Shown here in pieces: positions 1-10,714 of a DNA stretch of 53,797 nucleotides. The translations under genes were made by a program, and so were the position numbers. Below the pieces are notes generated by a model. It had not been told where the DNA came from, searched no databases, and was given only the letters and a program-made list of their open reading frames with translations. The stretch's first letter is position 1, and every line of letters begins with the position of its first letter. This stretch comes from Phycisphaerales bacterium (GTDB lineage Bacteria; Planctomycetota; Phycisphaerae; Phycisphaerales; UBA1924), in the NCBI GenBank assembly GCA_947459215.1, contig CANHCQ010000025.1, forward strand, positions 1-53,797, in the 5' to 3' direction.

Positions 1-729
1 ATGGGCGGCGAGCTGCCGCCGGTGGTCACCGATCCGACGCCCGCCGCGGGAGAGACCCTGCCCGAAGCGATCCTGATCCGCGAGCACGGTTGGAGCTTGG
101 AGATCCGTTTGTACGACGGCCTCTCGACAGGGCTCTTTCTCGACCAGCGCGAGAACCGCCGCTTTGTTGCCGACTGGGTGAAGGACCGTGCTCGCGTTGC
201 GGGCAAGCCCCCCACCGTTCTCAACACCTTTGCGTACACATGCGCCTTCTCCGTTGCCGCGGCGACGGCGGGCGCGATCACGGCCAGCGTGGATGTTTCG
301 GGCCGCTATCTCGACTGGGGCAAACGCAACTTTCAGCACAACAACCTGGACCCGGCTCTGCACCGCTTCGCGAAGATGGACACCTTCGAGTTCTTCGGCT
401 ACGCCAAACGCAAGGGTCTGACGTTCGATCTGATCGTTCTCGATCCGCCCAGTTTCGCTTCGGGGAACAAGAAGAAGGGCATCCGGCCGTGGAGTTCGGT
501 TGCGGATTACGCGCGGCTGGTGGGCGAGGCGGCGGCGCTGCTGAACCCCCGGGGCGTGATCTTCGCGAGCACGAACACGCAGGAACTTTGCCGCCCGGGT
601 CGGCTGGAACGCGAGATCGTGAAGGGGCTGGGCGGTGGCAGGCCGCCCCGCTGGCAACGACTGCCCGACATGCCGCTCGACTTCGCGCGGGATTCCGAGC
701 GATTCGCGGCACGGGCCTTTACGGTGTAG
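1..729 (+). CDS. RlmI-like class I SAM-dependent (rRNA) methyltransferase, possibly 5'-truncated
   Basis: This 242-residue protein resembles the C-terminal catalytic half of RlmI/RlmK-type 23S rRNA methyltransferases, which use S-adenosylmethionine. Visible motifs are GLFLDQREN (44-52), the SAM-binding strand VLNTFAYT (73-80) and the catalytic-loop motif DPPSF (148-152). Full-length family members usually carry an N-terminal PUA-like domain of about 80-100 residues, which is absent. The reading frame begins at the first base of the window, so the ATG may be internal and the gene cut by the window edge. RNA methylation is inferred from the family; the exact target base cannot be told. The next gene starts 280 bases downstream and is unrelated. 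Confidence 0.8.
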   Translation: MGGELPPVVTDPTPAAGETLPEAILIREHGWSLEIRLYDGLSTGLFLDQRENRRFVADWVKDRARVAGKPPTVLNTFAYTCAFSVAAATAGAITASVDVSGRYLDWGKRNFQHNNLDPALHRFAKMDTFEFFGYAKRKGLTFDLIVLDPPSFASGNKKKGIRPWSSVADYARLVGEAAALLNPRGVIFASTNTQELCRPGRLEREIVKGLGGGRPPRWQRLPDMPLDFARDSERFAARAFTV

Positions 730-1009
730 CGCGGCCGCGGGCGTGGGCTTCCGGGCGGGTGCTATCGACGCCTCGCGCTTCGTTCATCGGGGCTTCACGA
801 CGCGCCAAATCGGCGCGTGTCGCTGCAGAGCACGTTCTGGCGAGCGCTCCTTGCCGACCAGCCGCGGCGGCCGGTCGTTGCAGCCGACGCCGGAACTTGG
901 TAGAGTCCGGGTCGCGAGGCCCGGCGTGCGTTCTGGCACGCGGCGCCCCTGTCGAGCTCAACGGGAGCAACGTCACGACTCGACAGCAGGTGGGGGAGGA
1001 GCTCGTCGC

Positions 1010-1834
1010 ATGGATAACAACCGCTTCATACTCATCGCCGCTGTCGTCACCGGCATCACGGCGACTGGACTTGCGTTCGCGTATCTCAAGAAAGCCACCG
1101 TCACCGCCGCCCCGGCCCAGGTCGAAAGCTCGGTCGAGATCCTGGCGACGGCGCGGGACCTCTCCGGCAACACGCGGCTTGAGCCCGACACGGATGTGCA
1201 GGTCATCAAGGTGCCCGAGGAAACCTTCGCGCAGCTTGCCAAGTCCGCCGTGAAGCGGACCGAGCGGGCCAGTCTCCGCGGCCGCAAGATCGCCGGCCCG
1301 CTGCCCTCCGGAACGCCCCTCCTTTATTCACACCTCGCGGCCGTGACCGACCTCACGATCACGCCCGGCAGCCGGGCGATGACCATCCAGGTGTCGGAAG
1401 CGGGTGCCCTCGGTGGCTTGGTCGTTCCTGGCGATCGCGTGGACATCGTCGTCTCGCGTCGCCTGAAGGACCAGACGACCGCCGCGGCGATACCGGCGCC
1501 CCAGGTCGGGCCCAACGGCCAGATCAGCGCGGATTACATGCAGTCCATCGTCGGAGCAGCCATCAACAAGGGCATGGCCGGGTCTGGTGGCGGCGAGTGG
1601 GAAGCGTCCATCGTGCTCGCGAATGTCAAGATCCTCGCCGTCGGCACCAGCCTCCAGAAGAGCCGCACCGAGATGCTCTTCGGGCAATCGACCGACACCA
1701 GCACGGGCCGCTTCGGCGGCGGCACCGTCACGGTTGAAGTGACGCTCGACGAAGCCCTGCAGCTCATCAAGTCGACGGCCGGAAACAACCCGGTGACGCT
1801 GCTCCTGAGAACCGAACGAACGGAAGGCAACTGA
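1010..1834 (+). CDS. cpaB: Flp/Tad pilus assembly protein CpaB (RcpC), SAF domain
   Basis: CpaB/RcpC is a periplasmic, membrane-anchored partner of the Tad secretin. The 274-residue protein has one N-terminal membrane segment (about residues 5-25) followed by an SAF-type domain (about 40-105, ending at the SGTPLLYSHL region) and a C-terminal RcpC-like region with ITPGSRAMTIQV and VPGDRVDIVVSR, both typical of the family. I chose the ATG at 1010 because a purine-rich GGGGGAGGA lies just upstream (about 992-1000) and because it places the membrane segment at the N-terminus. An in-frame longer reading from 635 would add an implausible arginine-rich leader. It is the first gene of a tightly packed run through 9263 that encodes the Tad inner-membrane platform and its regulators. 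Confidence 0.88.
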   Translation: MDNNRFILIAAVVTGITATGLAFAYLKKATVTAAPAQVESSVEILATARDLSGNTRLEPDTDVQVIKVPEETFAQLAKSAVKRTERASLRGRKIAGPLPSGTPLLYSHLAAVTDLTITPGSRAMTIQVSEAGALGGLVVPGDRVDIVVSRRLKDQTTAAAIPAPQVGPNGQISADYMQSIVGAAINKGMAGSGGGEWEASIVLANVKILAVGTSLQKSRTEMLFGQSTDTSTGRFGGGTVTVEVTLDEALQLIKSTAGNNPVTLLLRTERTEGN

Positions 1835-1903
1835 CGCGCGGGCACGTTCCTCGCTGATCGGTCCCGTGTCCCGCTGCCCCACTTCCCGCCAGGAGCCCGC
1901 CTC

Positions 1904-3774
<1,871 letters not shown>

Positions 3775-3778
<4 letters not shown>

Positions 3779-4623
3779 ACGACACCGCTGTCATCGTGAT
3801 CGCGCTGCTCTTTGGCGTATCGCTGTGCCTGCTCATCGTGGCGCTGCGGACCACGATCCTGTCGCGCTACTACGCCGACGTCGCCTGGGCCGAAGCCGCG
3901 GCGTACCGCATCTCGCCCGATCGCTACGACGCACGCCGCAACATCGCGCTCTTTTACATCGGCCTCGCCGTCGTGCTGGCCCTCAACGTGCTTTTCTTCC
4001 CGGCCCCGCTCGTGGGCGCGTTCTTTGTCGTGGTGCTCTTCTTCGTCCCACGCTATTACGTTGAGAGCGCCTGGCGGAAGCGCCGGGCCTTGATCGACTC
4101 TCAACTGCCGCAGGCCGTACAGCAGATGGCATCTTCAGTCGCCTCGGGCATGACACTGCCTCAGGCCCTCGAGCGCCTCGCGGACCGGGCTGACATGCCC
4201 ATCCGCACCGAGTTCCGCATCATGAACAACCAGTGGCGTGCCGGCTCCGACCTGCCCTCCACCATCGAAGAGGCGAAACGCCGCCTCGCGCTGCCCAACT
4301 TCAACCTCTTCGCATCCGCCCTGCTGGTCAATCAGAAGATGGGCGGCAACGTTGTCGAAACTCTCGAGTCCCTGGCCCGCTCGCTCGAGTCCATCGATCG
4401 CATGCGTCGCGAGGTCTTTGCCGCGACGAGCGAAGGCCGCATGAACATCAAGGTGCTTGTGCTCGCCCCGTTCATCATGCTGGGTCTTTCATACATCATC
4501 GTGCCCGACGGCGTGAAGCTCATGTTCACGACCAACGAGGGCTGGATCGCGGTCGGACTCGCCGCCACTCTCACCGCGCTCGGCGCCCTCTGGGGCTGGA
4601 AGATCGTCAACGCCGATGTTTGA
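3775..4623 (+). CDS. tadB: Tad pilus inner-membrane platform protein TadB
   Basis: TadB is one of the two polytopic GspF-like proteins that form the inner-membrane platform on which the CpaF ATPase acts. The 282-residue product has an N-terminal membrane segment (about 3-23), paired hydrophobic segments near 60-95, and a T2SSF-type cytoplasmic domain with the features QLPQAVQQMASSVASGMTLP and ALLVNQKMGGNVVETLESLA, then two C-terminal membrane helices. Its ATG overlaps the upstream stop by four bases and its own end overlaps tadC by eight bases, so the ATPase-TadB-TadC order is one operon. The length and arrangement are normal for the family. Confidence 0.92.
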
Positions 4624-5599
4624 ACTCGCCTTCCAAACCCTGCTCACGCCGCAGCAGTTCACCCTGCTCGCCAGCTGCCTCATGGTCGGCCTCGCGGTCG
4701 GCCTTGGCGTCGCGGGCTTGCTCGGCACCTTCCGCAAAGGCGGGCCGACCGACGTGTCGCTGGACCTCTCCGCCGAGCTTCGCCGCGAGTTTAATCGCAT
4801 CCTCGTCACCCGCGGCGTCAAATCCGAGGCCGGCGGACTGCTCGGCCTTGCCACCAAGTTCATGCCGTTGGTGCTGCCAATCTCGCGGCGCCTGCCACTG
4901 CAGGGCATCCGCCGGAACTTCGCCGAGCAGTACGCCCGCGCCGGCTGGCCCGGCGGGCTCGATGACGACGAACTCTTCGCGATTGCCGTCGTGCTCTCGT
5001 GCATTTTCGGCGTTGTTTTCGGCGCGTTCGGCTCGCTCCTTCAAGGTGTGCCCGGGTTCATCATCGCGGGGATCGTCGGGATCGCCGTCGGACCGATGCT
5101 CGTGAGCGCGTCGCTCTCGGGCCGCGTCCGAGAGCGCGACAAGGCCATCACCCGCACCATTCCGTTCGTGCTCGATCTGCTCGTCCTCACGATGCGTGCC
5201 GGCGCATCGCTGCAGCTCGCGATGCGTCAGGTCTGCGAGGACTACCGGGGCCACCCCATCGGCGCCGAGTTCGCCGCCACCCTCGCCGATATCGAGCGCG
5301 GCTCCACGGCCCGACAGGCCTTTGTCAACTTTTCCCACCGCGCCCCGGTGCCGATCGTGAAATACCTCGTCGATGAAATCGTGCAGTCCGACGAACTCGG
5401 CCGCCCCATCGCCGTCACCCTCGAACGCCTCGCGGATCAGACCCGCGTCCGCCGCGTGCAGGACGCGACCGCCACCGCCGGCACCGCCAAGGTCGCGGTG
5501 CTCGCCCCAGGCGTCCTGATCCTCTTCGCCGTGCTCATCGTGCTGCTCGCCCCCTTCGGCCTCAAGATTCTCTTCGCCAACGAGGGACCGAACTTGTAG
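4616..5599 (+). CDS. tadC: Tad pilus inner-membrane platform protein TadC
   Basis: TadC is the second GspF-like platform protein and normally pairs with TadB. The 327-residue sequence has an N-terminal helix (about 14-36), a central hydrophobic pair around residues 125-165, a T2SSF domain with FVLDLLVLTMRAGASLQLAM and LVDEIVQSDELGRPIAVTLE, and a C-terminal helix (about 292-315). Start at 4616 overlaps the tadB end by eight bases, which is usual for these pairs. Nothing looks degraded. About 50 bases separate it from the next gene, an FHA membrane protein. Confidence 0.92.
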   Translation: MFELAFQTLLTPQQFTLLASCLMVGLAVGLGVAGLLGTFRKGGPTDVSLDLSAELRREFNRILVTRGVKSEAGGLLGLATKFMPLVLPISRRLPLQGIRRNFAEQYARAGWPGGLDDDELFAIAVVLSCIFGVVFGAFGSLLQGVPGFIIAGIVGIAVGPMLVSASLSGRVRERDKAITRTIPFVLDLLVLTMRAGASLQLAMRQVCEDYRGHPIGAEFAATLADIERGSTARQAFVNFSHRAPVPIVKYLVDEIVQSDELGRPIAVTLERLADQTRVRRVQDATATAGTAKVAVLAPGVLILFAVLIVLLAPFGLKILFANEGPNL

Positions 5600-5652
5600 G
5601 TTCGGCTCTTACCCCCGCCCCGACACTGCACCCCTCAACCCTTCTTATCTCT

Positions 5653-6450
5653 ATGGAGTTTCTCGTCGAAATCGTCACGGGCGCCGACACCGGCAAGGCC
5701 ATGAAGGTCGGGGACAGACCCCTGCTCATCGGCCGCGCCGATACCGCGGCCATCCGCCTTACCGACGAGACCGTCTCGTGGGAGCACGCCACCGTTCGCG
5801 TCTCCGACGGCAAGCTCATCATCGAGAACCTCTCCGCGCTGGGCACCAAGCTCCGCGGCCAGAAGCTCTCCGGCCCCACCCGCCTCGCCATCGACGACGA
5901 GGTTGAACTCTCGCCCCAATGTCGCCTCAAGGTCTCGCCCCTCGAGGCCGCCACCGGCTCGCTCTCGCCGCTCACGATCCTGCTCATTGCGCTCGTCGTT
6001 TTCCTAGGCGGCGGTGGTATCGCGACGTTCATCGCCATCCAGAACCAGGGCCCACCCCCGGTCGCCGCAACCGACGAGAACTGGGCGAACGCCGCCCGTG
6101 AGCTCGAGCAGCGGCTCGAGACCTGGGTCCGCGCCCGCAAGGTGCCGCAGAAGATGCTGGATGTCTTCCAGGACGCCATCCGCCTCGAGCGCGCCGGCGA
6201 TACGGGCACCGCCGCCATCCGCTGGCGCGCACTCGCCACCGCGCTGCTTACCCAACCGATGCCCGACGCCGTCGACGGACGCCCCACATTCGCCGAGAAC
6301 TTCAGCGGCACCGGCAATGCTCTCGCGGTGCTCATGGGCCTCCCCGGTGTGGGCTCGGTCGCCGAGGAACGCTGGGCCAGCGACCGCAGCTTCGCCGACG
6401 CACTCGTCCGCTTTGTCTACCGCCGCGCTGAACTCAACGAAGGCAGTTAG
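5653..6450 (+). CDS. FHA domain protein with a single transmembrane segment
   Basis: The first 95 residues form an FHA phosphothreonine-binding domain with the conserved IGR (26-28), SWEH (42-45) and a downstream ENLSALGT strand, so binding ability looks intact. A hydrophobic segment at about 106-128 should anchor the protein in the membrane, and roughly 135 further residues follow with no motif that I recognise; these contain a helical stretch (ARELEQRLETWVRARK). If the FHA domain is cytoplasmic, the C-terminal part is periplasmic. It lies between tadC and a Ser/Thr kinase and probably reads the phosphorylation state set by that kinase. The partner cannot be named from sequence. Confidence 0.85.
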   Translation: MEFLVEIVTGADTGKAMKVGDRPLLIGRADTAAIRLTDETVSWEHATVRVSDGKLIIENLSALGTKLRGQKLSGPTRLAIDDEVELSPQCRLKVSPLEAATGSLSPLTILLIALVVFLGGGGIATFIAIQNQGPPPVAATDENWANAARELEQRLETWVRARKVPQKMLDVFQDAIRLERAGDTGTAAIRWRALATALLTQPMPDAVDGRPTFAENFSGTGNALAVLMGLPGVGSVAEERWASDRSFADALVRFVYRRAELNEGS

Positions 6451-6548
6451 TCCACGATGCTGCACCTGCCGCGTTCAATCCGTCCACACGTTCTCATGGT
6501 CCCGTCCCCTTCCGCCACTGCACCCACCTCCGTCCCGGAGTCCGATCG

Positions 6549-9263
6549 ATGATCAAGAAACTCGGAAACTTCGACATCATCTCTCAGATCAACCACGGCG
6601 GCACATCAATCGTCTACGAGGCCAGGCAGAACCTCGGCATGGGTGTCACCCGACCCGCCGCGATCAAGATCCTCGAAGGCTGGCAGGTCAACTCCGAAGC
6701 ACAGATAGAACAGCTGCGCAAGGAAGTTGGCCTCATGGTCCAGTTCTCCTCCTCGCCGCACATCGTGCAGGTGTGGGAATCGGGGTATGAAGACGGCCTT
6801 GGCGCCTGGGTCGCCATGGAGTACCTCGGGACGAGCCTGAAGGACTCCATCAACGCCTCACCCGCCGAAAACGACGCGATACGCCAGGTTCTGTTCGACG
6901 TCCTCAACGGTCTGGTCACCATTGAGACCCTCTCGCCCGACACCATCCACCGCGACATCAAGCCCAGCAACATCCTTCTGGGCATGTTCGGCGCGTGGAA
7001 GATCTCCGACTTCGGCCTTGCCAAGGTCGGCGCCGCCGACGACACGCTGCGCGCCCTCTCGGTGCAGTACACCGCCCCCGAACTGCTCGATGCCCAACGC
7101 GGCTCGATCGGCCCATGGACGGACCTGTACGCACTGGGCATGACCATCTACCACTTCGCCTTGGGTGACAAGCTCTTCCGCGATCAGTTCCCCGCCATCT
7201 ACACCGATCAGGCGACCAAGGCCTCCGACGAACGCCCCAAGTGGATGTTCTGGCACACCTCGCAGCAGACGCTCAAGCCCCTCGCCGAACTGCTGTCCGG
7301 ATTCCCCAAGGACCTCTCCGACCTTGTGGCCGCAATGACGAACAAGGACCCTGCCAAGCGTCCACGCTCGGCGGCGGCCGCCATCGGCATGCTCGGCGCT
7401 CGGAGCACCGAAGAGGGCATGGTCAATCTCGACGCCGCACGCAAGCGCCTCGAGGCCGCCAAGCCCGCACCGAAGCCGACGATCTCCAAGCCGGTCCTGA
7501 TCGCTCTGGCCGCGATGATCGCCGTCGCCGCGATCGTCGGCGTGGCGGCGTTGGTCGTCAGCAACTTCCGAGCCCCGGTCTCCATCCAGCTCGCCAACGA
7601 CGGCAAGTACTCCACCGGCGCCGAGAGCGTCACCGTCACCGGCAAGCTCGCCGATCTACCGCCCAACGCCTCGGGCATGCTGACGCTGAAGAACGGCGAC
7701 GAGTATCCCATCCGCATCACCGATACCGGCGATTTCTCGGCGGATGTCAGGCTCACCCGCGTCGGCAAGCTGACCGGTGAGATCTCGATCCGCGATGCCA
7801 ACCGCAACCCGGTTCAGGTCATCGGCCCCGCCAGTGTGGCGCTCGAACGCATCCCGCCGAACGAAGTCGACGTTGTGATCAATCTCTCGCCGCTGATCGA
7901 GGGCGCCACGGTCAGCTTCGTCCCGGCGGGCAAGGGCGACGCCCAGTCGCAGACCACCGGCGAGCAGGGCCAGGCCAAGGTGAAGCTGCCCCGGGGCAAG
8001 TTCACGCTCGCGGTTGAGCACCCCCGCTACGCCACCTTCAAGCTCGATACCGAAACCGGCGACGACCTCAGCAAGTCGATCCGCGTGCCCATGAGGGCCA
8101 AGAGCGCACAAGAGATCGACGCCCGCCGCCAGTCTCTGCTCGCGCAGGTTCAGACCACCGCACTGCTCGCCGCCCAGGGCGACCCTGAAGCGATCAAGCG
8201 TCTCGCCGAGATCCAGAAGGAACTCGTGATGCTCGATCCCGATTCCACGAAGCGCGACCCGATGGGCAACATCATGAATCTCATCGGCACCAAGGGCGTC
8301 GCCGAGGCCGATCGCGATCGCCTCCAGCAAGCCCTCGCCGATCTCGCCACCGGCGGCAACGGCGCGGCACTTCTCGCTAGCCAGCCTGCAGCCTCGAAGC
8401 CCGGAGATACCAACGCGACGATTCGACCGGTCTCGGCCAGCACCAACGCCGATCTTGCGGCCGCTCAGGCCAACACCGCGCTGGCTAACCGCCGCGTCGA
8501 ACTGCTCAACGAAATGGAGAGCCTGCAGGCCAAGGCCGCCGCCGGCGATCCCTACGCCCAGCAGCGCCTCAAGGACATCGCGAAGGAACTGGCCGACATC
8601 GAGGCCCGCACCACCGGTCCCAAGTCCGCCGCGGATCTCCGCCGCGCCGCGCTCATCAAGGAGTATCAGGACGTCGCCGAGCGGGCCGCCAAGGGCGACC
8701 CCGAGGCGATCAAGCGCCTCGCCGAGATTCAGAAGGAACTCTCGATGTCGGCCAACGAGGCACTGAACAACGCCCGCGACCGCGAGCGTGCCGTCTCCAG
8801 TGCGATCGCCGCGTCGGCGGGCGTCGACCCGATGGCCATTCTGAAGATGACCATCCCCGAACTGCGCTCGTTCCTCTCGCGCCAGGCCCCGCTCGACACC
8901 TTGACGATGCAGGACATGCCCGAGATCAACCGCGTCCGTATCAGCGGCCCCGTGCTCTCGTCGCGTGAGCTGCAGCACCTCATCCTGCGCCTTGCCCCCG
9001 CGAACGACCGCATCGTCCCCGAAGTCGGCGTCGACCCGCTCGCGGTCTGCCGCCGCATCGAGAAGGCCCTCGAAGGTGCCGGCGCGACCAATCCGCGTGC
9101 CCGTGCAGCGATCACGACCATCGACGAGTTCGTGTACGTCCAGATCGACGCCACCGATCGCTTCACGACGCAGCAGGCCCGAGCGATCGCGACGCGGTTC
9201 GTCCTGAACCCCGACACGATCATCGTGCAGGATTTCTCCGAGCCCAAGCCCGTTGAGCGGTGA
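6549..9263 (+). CDS. Transmembrane Hanks-type Ser/Thr protein kinase with repeat-bearing extracytoplasmic region
   Basis: Residues 1-290 are a eukaryotic-like protein kinase: glycine loop NHGGTSIVY (15-23), catalytic Lys40, HRDIKPSN (134-141), DFG (154-156) and APE (176-178) are all present, so it should be active. A membrane helix spans about 315-338. The remaining ~565 residues are extracytoplasmic. They include beta-rich stretches and three helical repeats of the type GDPEAIKRLAEIQKEL near residues 541-561, 661-684 and 710-731. The C-terminal ~150 residues show no known fold to me. It closes the cpaB-cpaF-tadBC-FHA run, so Tad components carrying FHA domains are likely readers of its output. 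Two hairpins follow the stop codon. Confidence 0.92.
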   Translation: MIKKLGNFDIISQINHGGTSIVYEARQNLGMGVTRPAAIKILEGWQVNSEAQIEQLRKEVGLMVQFSSSPHIVQVWESGYEDGLGAWVAMEYLGTSLKDSINASPAENDAIRQVLFDVLNGLVTIETLSPDTIHRDIKPSNILLGMFGAWKISDFGLAKVGAADDTLRALSVQYTAPELLDAQRGSIGPWTDLYALGMTIYHFALGDKLFRDQFPAIYTDQATKASDERPKWMFWHTSQQTLKPLAELLSGFPKDLSDLVAAMTNKDPAKRPRSAAAAIGMLGARSTEEGMVNLDAARKRLEAAKPAPKPTISKPVLIALAAMIAVAAIVGVAALVVSNFRAPVSIQLANDGKYSTGAESVTVTGKLADLPPNASGMLTLKNGDEYPIRITDTGDFSADVRLTRVGKLTGEISIRDANRNPVQVIGPASVALERIPPNEVDVVINLSPLIEGATVSFVPAGKGDAQSQTTGEQGQAKVKLPRGKFTLAVEHPRYATFKLDTETGDDLSKSIRVPMRAKSAQEIDARRQSLLAQVQTTALLAAQGDPEAIKRLAEIQKELVMLDPDSTKRDPMGNIMNLIGTKGVAEADRDRLQQALADLATGGNGAALLASQPAASKPGDTNATIRPVSASTNADLAAAQANTALANRRVELLNEMESLQAKAAAGDPYAQQRLKDIAKELADIEARTTGPKSAADLRRAALIKEYQDVAERAAKGDPEAIKRLAEIQKELSMSANEALNNARDRERAVSSAIAASAGVDPMAILKMTIPELRSFLSRQAPLDTLTMQDMPEINRVRISGPVLSSRELQHLILRLAPANDRIVPEVGVDPLAVCRRIEKALEGAGATNPRARAAITTIDEFVYVQIDATDRFTTQQARAIATRFVLNPDTIIVQDFSEPKPVER

Positions 9264-9267
9264 AAAG

Positions 9268-9288
9268 GACATGCCTGCCGGGCATGTC
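9268..9288 (+). terminator. Hairpin just after the kinase stop codon
   Basis: An 8-bp perfect stem GACATGCC/GGCATGTC with a five-base loop starts five bases after the kinase stop. There is no clear T tract after it, so it may be a transcript-end or stability hairpin rather than a classic intrinsic terminator. Confidence 0.5.
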
Positions 9289-9298
9289 TAGCTCCCCC

Positions 9299-9328
9299 GC
9301 CCCGAGACGCGGCAAATCGGCTCGGGGC
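9299..9328. terminator. Second GC-rich hairpin between convergent genes
   Basis: An 8-bp perfect stem GCCCCGAG/CTCGGGGC encloses a 14-base loop. It lies between the convergent kinase and TPR lipoprotein genes, a usual place for a bidirectional terminator, but it lacks a T tract on either side. Confidence 0.4.
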
Positions 9329-9390
9329 GTTGCGCGTCCCGGGAGTGATCCGGAACGCTCGGACGTCGTCAGCGTCAATGTCGCCGCATT

Positions 9391-9455
9391 CCCCTGACCT
9401 GCTTCGCCTGCGGCGAAGCGATTCTCTCCCCGTTCGCGGGGCGAGGAATCGTCGA
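9391..9455. repeat. Dispersed palindromic element, family A, copy 1 (partial)
   Basis: This partial copy holds the module CCTGCTTCGCC/GGCGAAGCG followed by the CTCTCCCCG/CGGGGCGAGG hairpin, matching one half of the copies at 24231 and 29369. It sits between the convergent kinase and TPR genes. The other half of the element is missing. Confidence 0.75.
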
Positions 9456-9465
9456 CATCGTCGAG

Positions 9466-10680
9466 TTACTGCCCCTTCTCGAACTCCGCCGCAAGCGCCT
9501 GGGCCCGGGTGTCAGCCGGGTCCATCTCCGCGGCCTTGCGGAACGCACGGGCCGCACCGGCCCGGTCGCCGACCTGTGCCCGCAGCAGCCCGAGCGTCTT
9601 CGCCGGAGTCGGGTCGGTCTTGGTGCGCGCCATCGCTTTTTCCAGGCTCACGATCGCCTGATCGATCTCGCCCATGTCCTTCTGGCACAGCGCCATCGCG
9701 ACAAAGCCGTCGGGCTCATTGGGTGCGGTTGCGATGAGGGTTGATGCCGCCTGACGCTGCAGCCGCACGTCGCCAAGCTGGCGTCCGAGCTCGAAGAGTC
9801 GCTTCCACACCGCCGGGTCCGTGTCGCCGGTCTGAGCGAGTTTGAGGAGAATCTCCCGCGCCTCGACCGGACGGTCCATCTCGCTCAGGCATCGTGCCCG
9901 CAGCATCACCAGGTCGCGCCGGTTCTGCATCTTGGGCATCGCCAAGAGCCGCGACAGCGTCCGCTCGCCCTCGGCGATCTGCCCGGCCGCCACCTGCGCC
10001 CGGGCCAGATCGTCCAGCAGCGACGGGTCGTTCGGGCTCAGCGTCGCCGCGTCGCGGAAGTACGCCAACCCGGCGGCGGTGTCACCCTGCATCATCTCGA
10101 TGTGCCCGAGTGTCTGCAGCACGCCCGAACTCCGCCGCACCTCGGGCGACGACGACTCGAGCGCCGCCCGCGCTTCCGCCAGTTTGCCCTGCTCGATCAA
10201 GAGCTCGGCCGCCGCGATCGGATACTGCGCGTTCGCGCGATCGAGTTCCCCAGCCTTCTTGTACGCAGCCAACGCATCGTCGTTGCGCCCCAGACGCTCA
10301 AACGCCATTCCCAGGTAGTAGTGGGCTTCGGCGTTCTCCGGATCGATCTTCGTCGCCGTCTCGAACGCTACAACGCCCTCCTCGGCCCGCCCGAGCTCTC
10401 CGAGGATCCGCCCGCGGAGCATGTGAGCCGCAGGCGTGCCGTTGTGCGACGCGATCGACTGATCGATCGACTGCAGCGCCCGCTTGGGATCGCCCGAGAC
10501 GAACTCCTGCATCGCCAAGTCGTACCGCGACGCGGCCTTCATGCGCGCCTGGTTCTGCTCCGCGAGCTCCTTGCCCTCAGTCGTGTACTTGCCATGACCG
10601 GAGCATCCGTACAGCAGCGACGAAGCAACCACCAAAAACACGCCCGCGGTCAGCGGGCGGGACTGTTGACGCAGGCTCAT
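9466..10680 (-). CDS. TadD-like tetratricopeptide-repeat lipoprotein
   Basis: A 404-residue lipoprotein made largely of tetratricopeptide repeats, comparable to TadD/PilF pilotins that help the outer-membrane secretin assemble. The start at 10680 has GAGAGGAAG upstream and gives a lipoprotein signal ending LLYGCS, with Cys26 as the lipidation site. Repeats such as AEAHYYLGMAFERLGRNDDA and DPSLLDDLARAQVAAGQIAE follow through to the C-terminus (RAFRKAAEMDPADTRAQALA). It is transcribed just downstream of the secretin gene (34-base gap), which supports a shared role. A longer in-frame upstream reading is arginine-rich and was rejected. Assignment as TadD rests on context; TPR proteins have many roles. 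Confidence 0.85.
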   Translation of the reverse strand: MSLRQQSRPLTAGVFLVVASSLLYGCSGHGKYTTEGKELAEQNQARMKAASRYDLAMQEFVSGDPKRALQSIDQSIASHNGTPAAHMLRGRILGELGRAEEGVVAFETATKIDPENAEAHYYLGMAFERLGRNDDALAAYKKAGELDRANAQYPIAAAELLIEQGKLAEARAALESSSPEVRRSSGVLQTLGHIEMMQGDTAAGLAYFRDAATLSPNDPSLLDDLARAQVAAGQIAEGERTLSRLLAMPKMQNRRDLVMLRARCLSEMDRPVEAREILLKLAQTGDTDPAVWKRLFELGRQLGDVRLQRQAASTLIATAPNEPDGFVAMALCQKDMGEIDQAIVSLEKAMARTKTDPTPAKTLGLLRAQVGDRAGAARAFRKAAEMDPADTRAQALAAEFEKGQ

Positions 10681-10714
10681 ACATCTTCCTCTCTCAAACA
10701 CACGAGGGACTCGC

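Noticed and set aside
635..1009. N-terminal extension of CpaB from 635
   Set aside because: The extension is arginine- and serine-rich, overlaps the methyltransferase gene and would bury the membrane anchor; the ATG at 1010 has a clear ribosome site.
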